From: Stentor roeselii
Taxonomy: Eukaryota; Ciliophora; Heterotrichea; Heterotrichida; Stentoridae
Length of the DNA: 64,000 nucleotides
Assembly: GCA_006503475.1 (NCBI GenBank)
Contig: RSEH01000155.1
Coordinates: 1 to 64,000, forward strand
Reading direction: 5' to 3'
The notes below the pieces were generated by a model that had not been told where the DNA came from, made no database searches, and worked only from the letters and a program-made list of their open reading frames with translations. The position numbers were made by a program, and so were the translations under genes. Within the stretch, counting starts at the first letter, position 1. Every line of letters starts with the position of its first letter. Below are positions 1-12,692 of the stretch, one piece after another.

Positions 1-1654
1 AAGAGATGATAAAATCAAATTACTCCTTTTCATCAAAAAATCTCTTTTGTATACTTTCTTAAGTACTTCTTTCAAACTTTTTAATCTTTCATTGTTTTCA
101 GGTACTTCTAAATTTATCAAAACAACATTCAAATTAACTTCTTTAATCATAACATAATTCTCACATTTAAACAAATATAATTCAGATCCATAAAATTTAA
201 AATTTATTTTCCTGCATTTTTCAAAATTTTTAACTATATAAAAACAACAATCAGTATCTATGAACACAAAACTCGATAATGTAAACTTACCACTCCTAAT
301 TCTATTATTATGATTCAGCAAACTTTTCTTTAATTTCAAATCAACAAAACTTGTTTTATTTGAACTTGAATAAACCAAAACATTCAAATCACTTGATGGC
401 ACAATAAAATAAATTCCCAATCTTTCAAATAAATATCTCCTTTTTACCCTCAGAGAACGACAATCTAAATACAAAATATCGCCTCTTTCTAATCCACATA
501 CAATCATCGAATTAACAAAACACAAATAAACAACTTTACAATTAAATGACTTTGACTTTACATATTTCAACGATTTTAAACTCATTAAACAAACTGCATC
601 AAAACCATAAACAATCAAATTCAGTTCTATTGAAACAGACAAAAACAAATAGCTGGATAAGCTTGTTTTGTTTATTGTTCTACGCGTTTGAATATTCCAT
701 TTTTCTATTTTCAAACTTCCCAAGAAAATCTCATTTTTTAATATTTCAGCACAAAATAAAAGAAATTCAAAGTCTTTGAAGATTCTCAAAAGTCTAAAAA
801 CATTTGAACTCCATAGTTTTAGAGAGCGATCTTCAGAGCAACTCATAAAAGTTTTTGAGTGTTTACAAAATGCGATTGAAGAAACTCGAAGTATGAGCCT
901 TTAAACGATCAAATAAGAGAAGAGATTTTGAATTAATAAATTGAATCCATCCATCTTCATGCCCAGTCACCAGAACCTCAATTTCTTGGGGTTGTTTACT
1001 GCACCAGACTCTTGGTCTAAGATTTGTTCGGGATACAGACTTTGAACTTGTCAACTTTTGAATTTTTCCATCCAAACAAACAAAAATAAATTCTTGATTC
1101 CTCATTGATACAAATCTTACTGGAGAGTTGAAATTAATGACAAAAACAAGTAATTTTTTGAAATAATTCCGAATTCGAACAGTTTGATCTTGCGACCCAC
1201 TCACAAAAAGGCTTGAATTATGTAAAAACTTTGATGAATAAATAATATCTTGATGTCCTTTGAAGACAGTTTTGAGTTTATGTTTGTTGATATTCCACAA
1301 ACATATTGATTTATCTTCCGAACCTGAGAGTCCATAATTTCAAAAATATCAAAAGCAGTAATACTAGATTGACGGTAGTGTAAAGATGCAATTTGTTGAA
1401 GGATTGAACAGTCGCACTATACCATCAACTCCTCCACTCATTAAAATATGTTCTGAGAGATGCAAAGTGTATTGACGTGCGGTTTTATTTTTTAAAAACT
1501 GATTGAATTTGATTTGTTGTTTTTGATATTTGAAAAATGTTATTTCTTTGATGATGGGTTTTTTTAAAATTTGATTGATTTGAAGAGATTGTTTAAAGTA
1601 AGTTTGATTTGCAGAGCGGATTTTATAAAATTTTTGAAAATAGAAGTGAATCAA
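1..1654 (-). pseudogene. WD40-repeat protein, broken and cut by the window edge
   Basis: Minus-strand relic of a WD40 protein, colinear with the gene at 4262-6322. The pieces lie in order but in shifting frames: about 1654-1390 (Q/K/N-rich leader, then a repeat with SGGVDGIVRLFN), a short stretch near 1385-1320, 1300-880 (FVSGSQDQTVRIRN and later WD blades), then an unbroken frame from about 871 to base 1 (SCSEDRSLKLW near its start) that continues outside the window. At least three frame changes are needed to follow the neighbour, and no 15-nt GTAA...AG intron explains them. The family is probably a cytoplasmic propeller scaffold behind a degenerate B-box, but that part is inference. Sequence error is possible but unlikely for three separate shifts. 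Confidence 0.75.
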
Positions 1655-3262
1655 GTTTTTTCTGACAAGAGCATTTATATTTCTTATAATCTGACGTTAG
1701 ATTTTGCATATTTATTATAATATCGATAAAGATTAATTTATCAAAAACAAAAAAATTGATTCTTTGATAGGATTAATTGAGCACCGAATTTTATTTAAGG
1801 TTAATTGAACAATCTTTTATAATTTATTTCGATTATTAGGGCTTCCAAGATATTATCATTCTTCAATCTAAAGTTTTAATTAATATTAGATAAATACCAA
1901 TTTTCTTTCATAGATGTATAAATTTGCTATAATTTGGATAATTTAATAAAGTTACGATGGATTCCTACTCATTGTTAATTTTATATGAATTAATCCTGAG
2001 AAATGCGTAAGATTTAAAATATAGTTAGTAAGCTTTAATAATCTTTTACATGTAGTTAATTTATATTCAAAGTTGTTCATCATTCGATAAATTTTGTTTT
2101 TATGATATATTCTCTAACTTCTGAAATATTGAAAGAAACTTTACTCTTCAAATACAAATAAGTTTTAATTCTAATTTTTTCTTGATATCTATGAGTCAAG
2201 ATCTTAAAATCATCAAAAGAAACTCATCATGATATCCAATATTCAGCATAACAAAATAATGAAATTTTCAGATAAGCACTTTATAAATTTGATTAGAGAA
2301 CTATAAAGATTTAACCTTTATGGAAATCTATTCAGCATATTCTTGTTTGAAATCATTTCACAACTAATATCGTTAAATGAACGCACAACTCTTGCCAATT
2401 AGATAACTATTATAGATATTCCTTTAGAAAAGTCTTCAATTATTGACTTAATAGCCCTATATAGCAAACAGAATAAAATGTATTATTTTAGGAATCTTTC
2501 ATTCATTTTATACTAATCATTAGCAAATATCTGAATGGTATCTCTCAAATCTTTAAACTAGCCTAGCAACACTTAAAAAACAAATTTGTACTATCATATT
2601 AAAACTACTCATAAATTGAATTGATTGACAAGAATTAGAACTACTGAAAATTAATATGCTTTATCCTGATGTGAATGCTTCAATCCAAAAAAGATATATA
2701 AAAATACTGGAATCCAGCTTTTAATATCTAGCTGGCTTCAAAAATTTTTACTGAAATCGATATTTGTAATGCTAGGAATAGACTGCATAAATTGTCATTT
2801 TGATGAAAATAATTTCAGAGTATTAGAAAAGTAGAGATTCCCTAAAAGAGTTATTATAGATAAAGAATATATTAAAATCATTTTGATTGCAGACCATTTT
2901 CAATTTTACACATTATTTCCAAGTAGAATCATCTAAAAGTTGATCTTGCAACTAGTCTAGATTCATTTGTCCGTAATGAAACTGAATAATTGATAAAAAT
3001 TCATTTAATCTAAAAATATTTTTGATAAGATTAATTTTTCACTATTAAAAGTATAGAGATAATAAAAAGTAGCAATATTGAGATTCATTGAAAATCCTTA
3101 AGAGAATATGAATCAAGTATTAGTTCAAAATATAAGTGCAGGCATATATCAGGGTGAGAAAATCCAAATCATAAAATTTCAGTAAAACCCTAGAAACAAC
3201 ATTTGTTTCAATTTTTCTTTAACAACTGAATTTAATGAATAATATTTTATCATCTCACTACT

Positions 3263-3328
3263 AAAACAAATTGCGAACTTTCATCAATAATTAGTAAAAA
3301 ACAAATTGCGAACTTTCATCAATAATTT
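3263..3328. repeat. about 29-bp direct repeat, two copies
   Basis: The core CAAATTGCGAACTTTCATCA with its A-rich flanks occurs twice, at about 3263-3292 and 3296-3326, with only a few bases between. The copies are essentially identical, so the duplication looks recent. Confidence 0.85.
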
Positions 3329-3499
3329 ATAATTCAAAAAAATTCAATAAACTTCAACTCCTTCTCTATAAAATTAATAATAAAACCTCTACATATATTC
3401 TATAATTATCAAAAAAACCTCAAGGCTCACTCTTTTCGCTGCCTGCAATTGGATCTTAATAGCAATTAGACAATCATAATCTTAAAAGAAAAATTTCCG

Positions 3500-3787
3500 A
3501 CCCAACAATATGCCCAGCATCTAAGTCAAGGCTGATCTTAACTTTTTCTCCTTTATTATCAAGGCACCACTCACTTCATCATCTTGATATCCTATAAAAA
3601 ACTGTTTTTGCATCATATGCTTTCCCTACACTCCGTTTAAGCCTTCAGCTAGGTTGAGTTTCACTTTTGAATCCCCAACAATTTTGCTGATGATTTTAAA
3701 CAATTCCTTTCTAATGAAAGCTTAGATATTTGATTAAATTTCTTATCCAAGAGCAGAATCAGCGATGATGAAATCACAACAAGTAAG
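3500..3787 (-). pseudogene. decayed protein-coding relic, family unknown
   Basis: Translated on the minus strand this stretch gives protein-like segments broken by stops and shifts, such as KELFKIISKIVGDSKVKLNL, then GYQDDEVSGALIIKEK, then in another frame KISLDLDAGHIVGSE. It is richer in G and C than its surroundings. I do not recognise the family. It may be a host gene that has decayed; no start, stop or intron can be assigned. Confidence 0.4.
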
Positions 3788-4261
3788 TCTTAACGAGAAA
3801 AGAATAGAATGAATTGTATATGAATAAAGGATATAGTTAAAATTATAGAAAAGAGTGCCAAGTTAATGATATTTATAAATTTATGGATTGCAGTTAAACT
3901 TAAACTTGATAATTGTTTCAATTTGTGGACTCCTATCAATTTTAGACTTATTTCAAAAAAATGTAAAATGTTTTATTTATCGGGCAGTTTCGTTAAAAAA
4001 TTAGAATTAATTTAAAAGTAAAATTTCAAATTTGATAGCATAATAATCCATATTTTCACTGTAGGAGTTTTAGAATACATTAATACTTTATTTGAACCAT
4101 TGATTAATGTTAATTATAGATCTATTGATATTTAAATAATTTATCTATAATCAACCACTTATTTAAAATACCTTAAAAAATCTAAAGTATTTCAATAATA
4201 GTATAAACTTTGACTGAAATTACACTTTATTTACAATCATGAGTTTTTAATGCATTTTGTG

Positions 4262-6322
4262 TTATAATTTAATATGAAAACTATACTTCTTGATTTCAAA
4301 GTAAGCTTTTGAATATTCTAAAATAAAAGAATCATTAATAAAATTGCTTATTCTAAATAACTTACTATTAGTTAAGAAGCCTCCTCTAAAATTAAGTGAT
4401 GATAAAATCGCACTTTCGAAACTCAAAAAATATTCTCTTTTTTTATTCATGAAGTATTTTAGTCCTTTCCAACTTTCTAATTTTCTTTTGTTCTCTTCTC
4501 TCTTTATATTCATTATAATAAAACCTGATTCATAATTTTTTAAAAGAATATAATCCTCAGATTTGCACCAAAACAATTGACAACAAAAAAGCTTACTGAT
4601 TTTTCTGATACTTCTAAAGTTAATTGAAACATACACATCATTAATAAAATCCACAAAAACAAAAATCTTTTCTCGAAACTTTCCAACATTTATTCTTTGA
4701 TTATGGGTCAATAAAATCTTTGAATTTCTTAAATCTTGAACAAATGAATTATTTTCATTCGAATAAATTATTACTTCCCAAGTTTTTGTTGCTCTTACAA
4801 ATCGAATTGGACAAACTCCAAAGAAATACTTTTTCTTAATTTCCAAAGAAGGAGTATCAACACAATAAATAAACCCTTTCGATGTTCCACACAAAATAAA
4901 ACGACTTGAAAACACTAAATAATTTACTGAACTTTCAAAAGACCTGCAACAAATATCAGAGTTCGAAATAACACAAAACAAATAAACTCTTTCATTTCCA
5001 TACACAATCATCTTGAGTTTTATTGAAATAGATAAAATCAAACAACTGAATTTTTTCTGGTTTGTTTTTTTGATTAGTGTTTGAGATGAAAGATCGAAAT
5101 ATTCAATCTCGCTACCACTTGTATAAAGTTGATTGTTGAGTAGTTTTACACTTGAGACTTCTTGTTTGAAATGATGAAGGACTGTAAGAAGTGAAAATGA
5201 TGATAAACTCCACACTTTTACAGTTTCATCATGAGACCCTGAAACGAATTTTCCAGTTTTTAAACAGTGGTCTATTGAATTTATTTGTTGTGAATGGGCT
5301 TTGAAAGTTTTGAAGAGTTGAAATTGTTTTAAAACTTGAATAATTCCATGTGTATGGCCTGCTAATAAAATATCAGTTTCTTCTATAAAACTGCTGCACC
5401 ACAGCTCTTTTTTATATTGTTTTTCTATAAAAGGATACTTTTGAGGTAGTTTGAATTTTTTAATAAATCCATCTAAGGTTGAGCAGACTAAAAAAGAATC
5501 ATTTTTGATGAATCTTAAAAACATAACAAAAGGATTTGCATGTAGTCGAAACACAAGCATTTTCTTTTCAAGGCTCCATATTCCAATGGATCCTTTATGT
5601 GATCCACTCACAAAATATCTTGAGAGTTCCGAAAACTTCAAAGACAAGATGCTTCCATGAAATTTTTGAAAACATGTTCTGAGTTTTTTTGTTTTGAGGT
5701 TGAATAAACATATTTTTGAATCATATGAACCAGTTATGCAATGCTTTGATATGGTATCGATTGCCTTGATAGTTGATTCATGGCAAGAAAAAGCTGCTAC
5801 TTGAAACAGACTCTCAAGGTTGAAAAAGCGAACAGTTCCATCGTAGCTACCAGAAACCAGAATTTTTAAATTTTCTTCTATCGAGATTGATCTGATTTCA
5901 GGCAAATGAGATTAAATAAATAGAATGAAACCTTTATGAATTTGATGTTTTAAGTATTTGAAGTTATTTATGAGTTTGATAGTATGGTTGTTATAGAATA
6001 GTTTGATATTTTTATAAATTTGTGAATGTTTTGAGTTTTGATATTTTATAAGTAAATTTAGGGAAAGTTGTTTGAGTTTTATAAGTGCACAGTTTTGAAT
6101 ATTTTGAGTATTTTTTTGATTTGTTTGAGTAAGTTGATTTCTTGATGACTTTATAAATTTGATTCTTTGTTTTATCTGAATGATGTGATTTAGAGGCTCT
6201 TTATTTTTGACTCTTATTACAATATGATGTTTTGGATTCAGTAGATGAGGCCTCAATTGATTAGAGGTTAGAGCTTCAATTTGACAAACACATTTGTATT
6301 CCTTTTTTTCCGACGTCATCAT
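4262..6322 (-). pseudogene. degenerate B-box / WD40-repeat protein interrupted by one in-frame TAA
   Basis: One reading frame of 687 codons, starting at the ATG at 6322 (MMTSEKKEYKC) and ending at 4262, with a single in-frame TAA at 5914-5912. The first 136 codons carry a remnant zinc-binding region (CVCQ...HLLNPKHH) and a Q/N/K-rich linker. After the TAA the frame continues straight into WD40 blades (SGSYDGTVRFFN, TGSYDSKICLFN, SGSHKGSIGIW, SGSHDETVKVW) and a diverged C-terminal half. No ATG lies near the start of the second part, so it is unlikely to be a separate gene. No 15-nt intron removes the stop. It may be a recent pseudogene, a read-through gene or a sequence error. It is the closest relative of the broken gene at the left edge. 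Confidence 0.65.
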
Positions 6323-7466
6323 ATTTATTATAATGAACTATTTAAATAATCTGAATATTGAATCAAAAATTAAATAATTAATTCAAGATAGCATTCTCTT
6401 TATTAATCTTGGAACAAAGGCTTTAGAACTAAGCTGAAAATATTGTAAAACCATGATAAATTTGATTTTGATTTTCCATTCCAATTTTTTTATATAATAT
6501 GAACCTGTATAAATTAGGAGTGCTATAACTTTATGATTATCTTTAATCTCTGAACTTATTGGTAATCAACATCAAAGAACTTTGATTTGGAATAGAATTC
6601 TGATTCCAGATTTTACTATGAGAAACTTAAAAATCTTTTTATGATTTGTGCTTATAGACAAACTTGTATAAGTTTACTTAAATTCTTTGCAATTTCAATA
6701 TATCTTAAATATTTTATTATAATCTATTATGAATCTCTTCAACCATAGTGAGACCTTGAATGTATTTAAATCTTTAACCCATTCTTGAACACCTAGTTAT
6801 GTCTACCCAGGATTCAAGGAATTTAAGCTTATCCTCGAGCACAATATTTTATCTAGAGATTACTATTTTGAATTGAGTATACGATTAGAATTCACCTAAA
6901 AATATTTCTGATGAAGGAGATATATGCACATAGAGCAATACATTGATTCAAGTTAATACTTTGATAAAGGATAGTTATATATGTTAATTATTTAAGGTCC
7001 TAGGAATGATTCAAGCGAATATACTTTGTTTTTCAAGGTTTATAATGGAATCATTTTGTTAAATCTAATATATTTTTTAAGAAATGATTAAATACTATTA
7101 GAAAATTTATTGAACAATTAATTGTCTAATCCCTTGATCCTTATAACTATAATTTACTCATAAAAGTTGTTGAGAGAACAAAAAAGATAGTCAATTTTTA
7201 AATTTCAACAAGTTTCATTGATATTTCAGAGGATTTCTTATATGCATACTTAAAAACATAAGCAAGAGAATAATTATATGTTGATTGAATAATTAATGTC
7301 TTTAAAATGTTAATTTAAATAAAATTATAACAACTTTAAATAGTTGAATTAATGATATATGCTTAACCTAAGTAATACTTAAAACTATTAACCTAATTTA
7401 AGAACATTAAATAAAGTCATTAAAGGAGAAGGTAATGAAAACCAAATGAATTAGTCAAGTTTTATT

Positions 7467-7863
7467 AATTCAACCCATTGAAGATTATGGAGTTGAAAGC
7501 ATCTTAAGGTTGGAAATGTCAAACTTACAGAAAGAAGTAAACTAGCTGTTGATTCAAGTAGATAAACAACTTTCTGAGACTTTTTTCAATTTTTTAAGAA
7601 GTGTTGACAAAATTTAATTATGATTCAAAAATATGAGAACAGTTTCAATAAAATTGCATGTTTTAAATAATGAACATCTATTACAGTCAACTACTCTATA
7701 AAATTTAACGATTTTACCATTGAAGGCACTTGAGTGCATTCAGTCTCAACTTCCTTCTAGAAATAATAGTAAAAGAAATGATAGGTTGGCATATAGAATT
7801 AATATTATGATAAATATCAGGAATAGCTTTAAAGGAACTAAAAATAATTATTTAGAATCTTGA
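7467..7863 (+). pseudogene. decayed coding relic, family unknown
   Basis: A single plus-strand frame reads protein-like between sparse stops: IQPIEDYGVESILRLEMSNL, then LLIQVDKQLSETFFNFLRSV, then ILPLKALECIQSQLPSRN. It has about five internal stops of all three kinds and few frame changes, as expected of an old pseudogene. No family is recognised. Confidence 0.3.
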
Positions 7864-10005
7864 TCATAGAAGTAGATGAGCTTTAGAAATTCTTTAAATC
7901 CTGGCATAAATTTTCATGTAGTATAATTACAGATGAATCTTATAGGATCCTGGATAAAATTTCTCGGTTAGTCCTGATAGAATATTTGGATCTCCTAATT
8001 GAAGAAGTAGCTTGGCCTGAACATCTTTCAAGATATCTTTCGAGTGATTGATTCCTGTTTTTAACTGAAAAATTAAAGATAGTTCACTTGCCAAAAAGGT
8101 TTTATATACCGAAATCAATTGGTGTTCATGTAACTTTCGAGCAATGGTATTTTAATGAAGAACTAACTTAAACTTTTTATATTTATGGACTATGATCAAC
8201 ACCAAAACAGATATTTGGAATTTGGTAAATTGGTATATCATTTCATATAGACCCTAATACTCTCTAGGCTTAGTTATATTTCAATGATTTTATTATTAAG
8301 TAAATTTTATAGATTGAGGGTTAAATCATTAATTGAATCTATTTCTCAGAAAAATAATAATTCATAAATATTCATCAATTGTCGGTCTCTAAATTCATTC
8401 AGGAGTTTTCCTTTGTTTGATGGTCTTTATAAATATTAATCATTAGGTTTTTAGATTGCTTTCAGAGACTAATATACATAAAGGATACTGATTTCTTTAT
8501 TAAATTTAGATTAATCATTCATTGATGTGATTAAAGCGAGAAAGAAGTAATTTATGAAATAATTGTATTTAAAACATAGTGTTTCTGCAATGCTTAACTT
8601 CATATGCATACATTATCGGGTGTTAATAAGATCTTATAAATTCGCTTGTGCTGCTATATGTTAAATTTTGTTTATATCTTATCAGTGTTCAATATTTGGT
8701 TACCAGATTATAGAATAATTTAAGATTATTTATTAGTGCCTGAATATGAATGAGAACAAACTTGGATAGTATCGAGTTTTATTAACGATTGTTTATAATT
8801 TATTTTTTATCTTATAGAATAATGAAAAAATACCACTAATCAGAAAAATCTATAATAAATTGTTTCAGAACTTAAGTTCCCTTTGGTATTGCAAACTTTT
8901 GAATTATTAATAAGATTATTAAGATATGCCAAATATAAATGGTTCATTTGAGACCACATAAAAATTTTTAATGATACTTAAGTCCTTGATTTTATAAATT
9001 TGGAAGAAATCTGGCCTAAAAAAGTTTTAAATTAGCATGAATAATTTTATTAGAATTAAATGCTAATCAAGTTTTTAATTATCAGAGTTTATATTATACC
9101 AATCACCCAATTTAATTATAGCACATATATACTAATATTTCTCAATTTTGAGAATTTTTGTTTTATTTGTCTTATATGCATTCTTGAATTTGTCTTATTT
9201 TAATTTGATTAACTAATATGAAAGATTGATTGATTAACATGATTAATTTAAGGCTTAGAGAATAATCATTTTTTTTTGCATTTTTAAAGTAATAACCCTT
9301 AAAGTTATCGAAGAATACAGTTTAATAATATTATCGACCAATCTTTTAAATTTTTTTAAGTAATCATATTTTCTCTTGTAATTGATAAAATTTGATATTT
9401 TCTATTCCTTTTATTTAATTTCAATTAATATAAACCCAAGAAAGTCTAAATATATCAATATAAAATCCTATTATAAAAATTTCAATTTTTCGTTGTTATG
9501 TGAAATATTTTACTGAAACTAGTCCGAGATGAATTTCTAAAGATCACCAAAATGATCATGCCAAATCCAATCGATACTCTATTATGCAACTCATTCCAAA
9601 AAGAGCATCATTTAGAATTCAAGCATCTCACGATAAATATAATCTTCTATAAATCCATGCTTATATAATCAATAGAAAAGATTTAAAAACATAAATAAGA
9701 AAGATGCAATATGTTTGAAAATTGATGAAAAATGTGATATTCTATCATTTTATAAAACTATTTAGATGCTCTATGATATTATAACCATAATCTTTTTAAT
9801 AATATTAATCTAATTGTAGGATAAACCTAAAAAATACCTGCAATAAGCCATTACATAATTCTTTTCCGCTTCTACATCTTCTTTAAAATTTGAGAGAGTT
9901 TGGGTACTTCTTATAATTTAGTTACAATTTATCACTAAATCATAAATGACTATCCAGAGCCTTTAATGTACCACTTTTTATTACAAAGTTTATGTTTCAT
10001 AAATA

Positions 10006-10892
10006 TCAAAAAGAAGCATTTTTTATATCAGTTGGTTTTCGTAACAGAATTGCATCTGGCGAGAGGGTGATTAGTCCACCTATTAATATTTTTTCGATTA
10101 TCTTCAAAAACTTAGGATGAACTAATAAAAGGAAGGTATAAATATTTGAATTTCTTTCAATACTTCTTTTTGAAATTTTGATCATAATTAAAATCATCTT
10201 GAGGTTTGTTAAGCTTTTTCAATAGCTCAATTGCTTCTATCTTTTGTTCAATAAGTGTGTTAAATGATTCATAAATCTTTTTGCGATATGATTGGGGTAC
10301 AGTAACAGCTATCATGTTTTGTATGATAGTTTCAAGCTTTACTGTATTATGGCATTTTTTCATCAATGTATCCTCTGCAAACAAAGTCAGAATAAAAGAG
10401 CATAATATAGTCTTATGAATGTAAAAATACCAAACCCAACTTACTATACCAAGTGTAAATAAATTATATAAACCAAATTTCTAATTCTTTATTATTTTTA
10501 AGATACTGGATTCCATAAGACCTAGTAAAAGTTTATAGAAATCAGTAGCTATAAGTATTTTGTTATTAAAGGGTCTTTTTTTAAAAATAAGTGCTAAATC
10601 GGTTAATATAATCTTCTGAATTATTTGGTAATGTGAGATGACATGGGCTCGATTGTAATTTGGAAAACCTTTCATCATATTTTACTGAAAATTCGAAATT
10701 TATCAATAAAGACAATCCAGTTAATTCTTTTAATCGAATCTCAATTATCATAAAGTTTAGGTCACTATCGTATGGTAAATATAAACGTCTTGAAAAAAAG
10801 CAGTACCCAGGTAAGCAATTTTGTATGTTTTCTTTGATGTAGATCAGATGTCTGAAAAGTAGCATGAAGCCAATCAGGGATACATTATACAT
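10006..10892 (-). pseudogene. chain of minus-strand coding relics, family unknown
   Basis: Four partly overlapping minus-strand frames lie in order: 10892-10581 (FFSRRLYLPYDSDLNFMIIE), 10678-10481, 10384-10157 (IAVTVPQSYRKKIYESFNTL) and 10197-10006 (LITLSPDAILLRKP). Each looks more protein-like than the surrounding sequence, and together they fit one gene broken by shifts. The segment at 10384-10157 faintly resembles linkers seen beside PAS domains in ciliate TmcB-like proteins, but that is a guess. Confidence 0.3.
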
Positions 10893-11787
10893 CAGAGATT
10901 GAAATAACTATGTTGGACTCTCAATTTCTATAAAATTCATTTTTTTTGGACCAAATAAGTCGGATTCGGTTAAAAAAGTCTTCAGAATATAAAAAGTATT
11001 CTGTCCCTCTTCTGTTAGGTTTCCTATAAAATTGACTAATCGAATTTGCTGAATAATCTTATATTGTAAGAGCTATAATGCTCCCACTAACTTGAAAGTA
11101 ATTCCTGTGAATACTGCTTTGAAAATGAATAATTCATGGATTCGATCCCATTTGATTGATGAGGTTTATCAATATATAATATGCGCGAATATTTTCAGAT
11201 TGAGCATACCTTATAAATTTCATGATCATCTGCTTTCTTTTGCGTGTCACAAAACTAGGGATTATTGAAGAAATATAATCCTGATTCATTTTATTATAAA
11301 GAAAGATAATTACATGTATCGAAAAAGAAAATGTATATAAATTATCCATAAGTTAAAATATTTGAGAAATAGATTTAAGTTTTCTTGTTGTTTTTTCGAA
11401 GGATAAAATTCCATGATCCTTGTTGAAGATTCAAAAGCTCTTCCTTTATGGATTTCTTCCAGGTTTAAGTTGTTTTTGTGAATGATCTGGATTTTTTTCT
11501 TTCTTTTATTTGATAAGAATACTATCGACTCACCAAGTGTAATTCTTTTTCACAGAGTATTAGTAATTAATAATTTAAAATAGCTTATTTAGTATTAAGC
11601 ACGATAAACTTTAGATTTAGAACCATTATAAATCTGTTCACTCATTGCATAGTTGTAACTTTAAAAAATTACCTAAAACCCTTCAGTAATATGAATAGTA
11701 TCTATTTAATCCTAATCAGTCAAAACCTTCAGCTAATTACCTTAATGATTAAATTTCCTCACTCATAATTATTCCTAAAAGCTAAAA

Positions 11788-12396
11788 TTATAAATCAGGT
11801 GGCCAATAAACTGGGAAATTAAACTCATCAAATTCCATCCTGATCTCAGGACAATCAGTTAATTTCATTTCAAAGTCAAAGCAAAAAGCCAAGTCCCTTA
11901 AAAAATAAATACCATTCGGTTTCAACAAGCAATGAACCATGATCCTTTTACCAAAAGCCTTCATCAATTTTTCAACCTGATATTTTTTTTCACTATGAGG
12001 AAATATTTCGTTTTTGACCAAAGTATCAAAAATCTCGAGTGATTGAAAAGTTTCAAGAGCCAACAAAAAATAATCATCGGGACTCAACATCGGCTCGAAG
12101 CAGGTTCCATGCTTTTTCCATTCATGCTCCCAGGTTTTAAGATGTTTTCCGTCTGGTGACTGCCAGGCTGACATCAGCATAAAAATCGTCTGATTCGATA
12201 TCGCGAAGGGAATTCTTGAGCAGAAACCGGGACCTGGTCCATGTTTTGACTCTTCTGAAAATTGTTTGATGTTGAAATCGTTAAAGTTGTAGTCAGGAGC
12301 GCATTTTATGTCTTCACATTCAGATGGCTTCCAAGAGACTTCTAGCAGGTTGAAGTCGTAAGCTGATGCGGAAAGGACAAGTAAGCTAAATATCAT
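11788..12396 (-). CDS. RNase T2 family secreted ribonuclease
   Basis: A 202-aa protein with an N-terminal signal peptide (MIFSLLVLSASA). The second catalytic block of RNase T2 is clear at residues 91-99, HEWKKHGTC. The first block is odd: the usual HGLWP is replaced by HGPGP at 52-56, keeping the histidine. Family members cut RNA through a 2',3'-cyclic intermediate in lysosomes, food vacuoles or outside the cell. The length fits the family. It lies downstream of the acid phosphatase on the same strand, so both genes encode secretory-pathway hydrolases. A CTAAAAATC-type element (plus-strand GGATTTTTGAGATT at 12463-12476) lies about 70 nt upstream of the start. Catalytic activity is likely but not certain, given the altered first block. 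Confidence 0.85.
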   Translation of the reverse strand: MIFSLLVLSASAYDFNLLEVSWKPSECEDIKCAPDYNFNDFNIKQFSEESKHGPGPGFCSRIPFAISNQTIFMLMSAWQSPDGKHLKTWEHEWKKHGTCFEPMLSPDDYFLLALETFQSLEIFDTLVKNEIFPHSEKKYQVEKLMKAFGKRIMVHCLLKPNGIYFLRDLAFCFDFEMKLTDCPEIRMEFDEFNFPVYWPPDL

Positions 12397-12692
12397 ATTT
12401 TATAGGATAATTGAAATTGGTTTTGATGTTATTAAATTGAATTTTTTTATTGGTTTGATGGAGGATTTTTGAGATTACAGAAAATAGAATTTTTAATGGT
12501 TTTGGAAAACAGTCCACTTATATATAACTAAGATAAAATCTATAAAAATACATAAATGTTTATAATCTTAACTATTAAAAATCTTGGGTGATAAAGCAAG
12601 GTCAAATTTGTCTTTATTTAAATAAATAACATCAGACCTCAAAATAAATGTTTATAGATTCTTACTATCAAATAAATTTCAAAACCTATCAT
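12397..12692. promoter_or_regulatory. spacer between acid phosphatase and RNase T2 genes
   Basis: Just under 300 bases of AT-rich sequence. It must hold the 3' end of the phosphatase gene and the promoter of the RNase gene. A GGATTTTTGAG element at 12463-12476 matches a motif found upstream of other genes here. Confidence 0.4.

Larger units (their letters stand above)
1655..4261. other. gene-poor AT-rich stretch
   Basis: No open frame of convincing length on either strand. It holds a short direct repeat (3263-3328) and one decayed coding relic (about 3500-3787, minus). The rest is very AT-rich with frequent stops in all frames and no recognisable RNA gene or element. Confidence 0.6.
6323..11787. 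other. long gene-poor AT-rich stretch with coding relics
   Basis: About 5.5 kb without an intact gene. Relics can be seen: plus strand about 7467-7863, minus strand 7927-8150 (a 63-75 codon frame containing LKDVQAKLLLQLGDPNI), minus strand 10006-10892, and a 71-codon minus frame at 11134-11349. The remainder shows only short frames, high AT and no RNA gene. Confidence 0.55.

Noticed and set aside
5874-5931. A roughly 40-nt intron covering the in-frame TAA of the WD40 gene
   Set aside because: Its length is not a multiple of three, so it would break a frame that already continues in phase, and it lacks the GTAA start.
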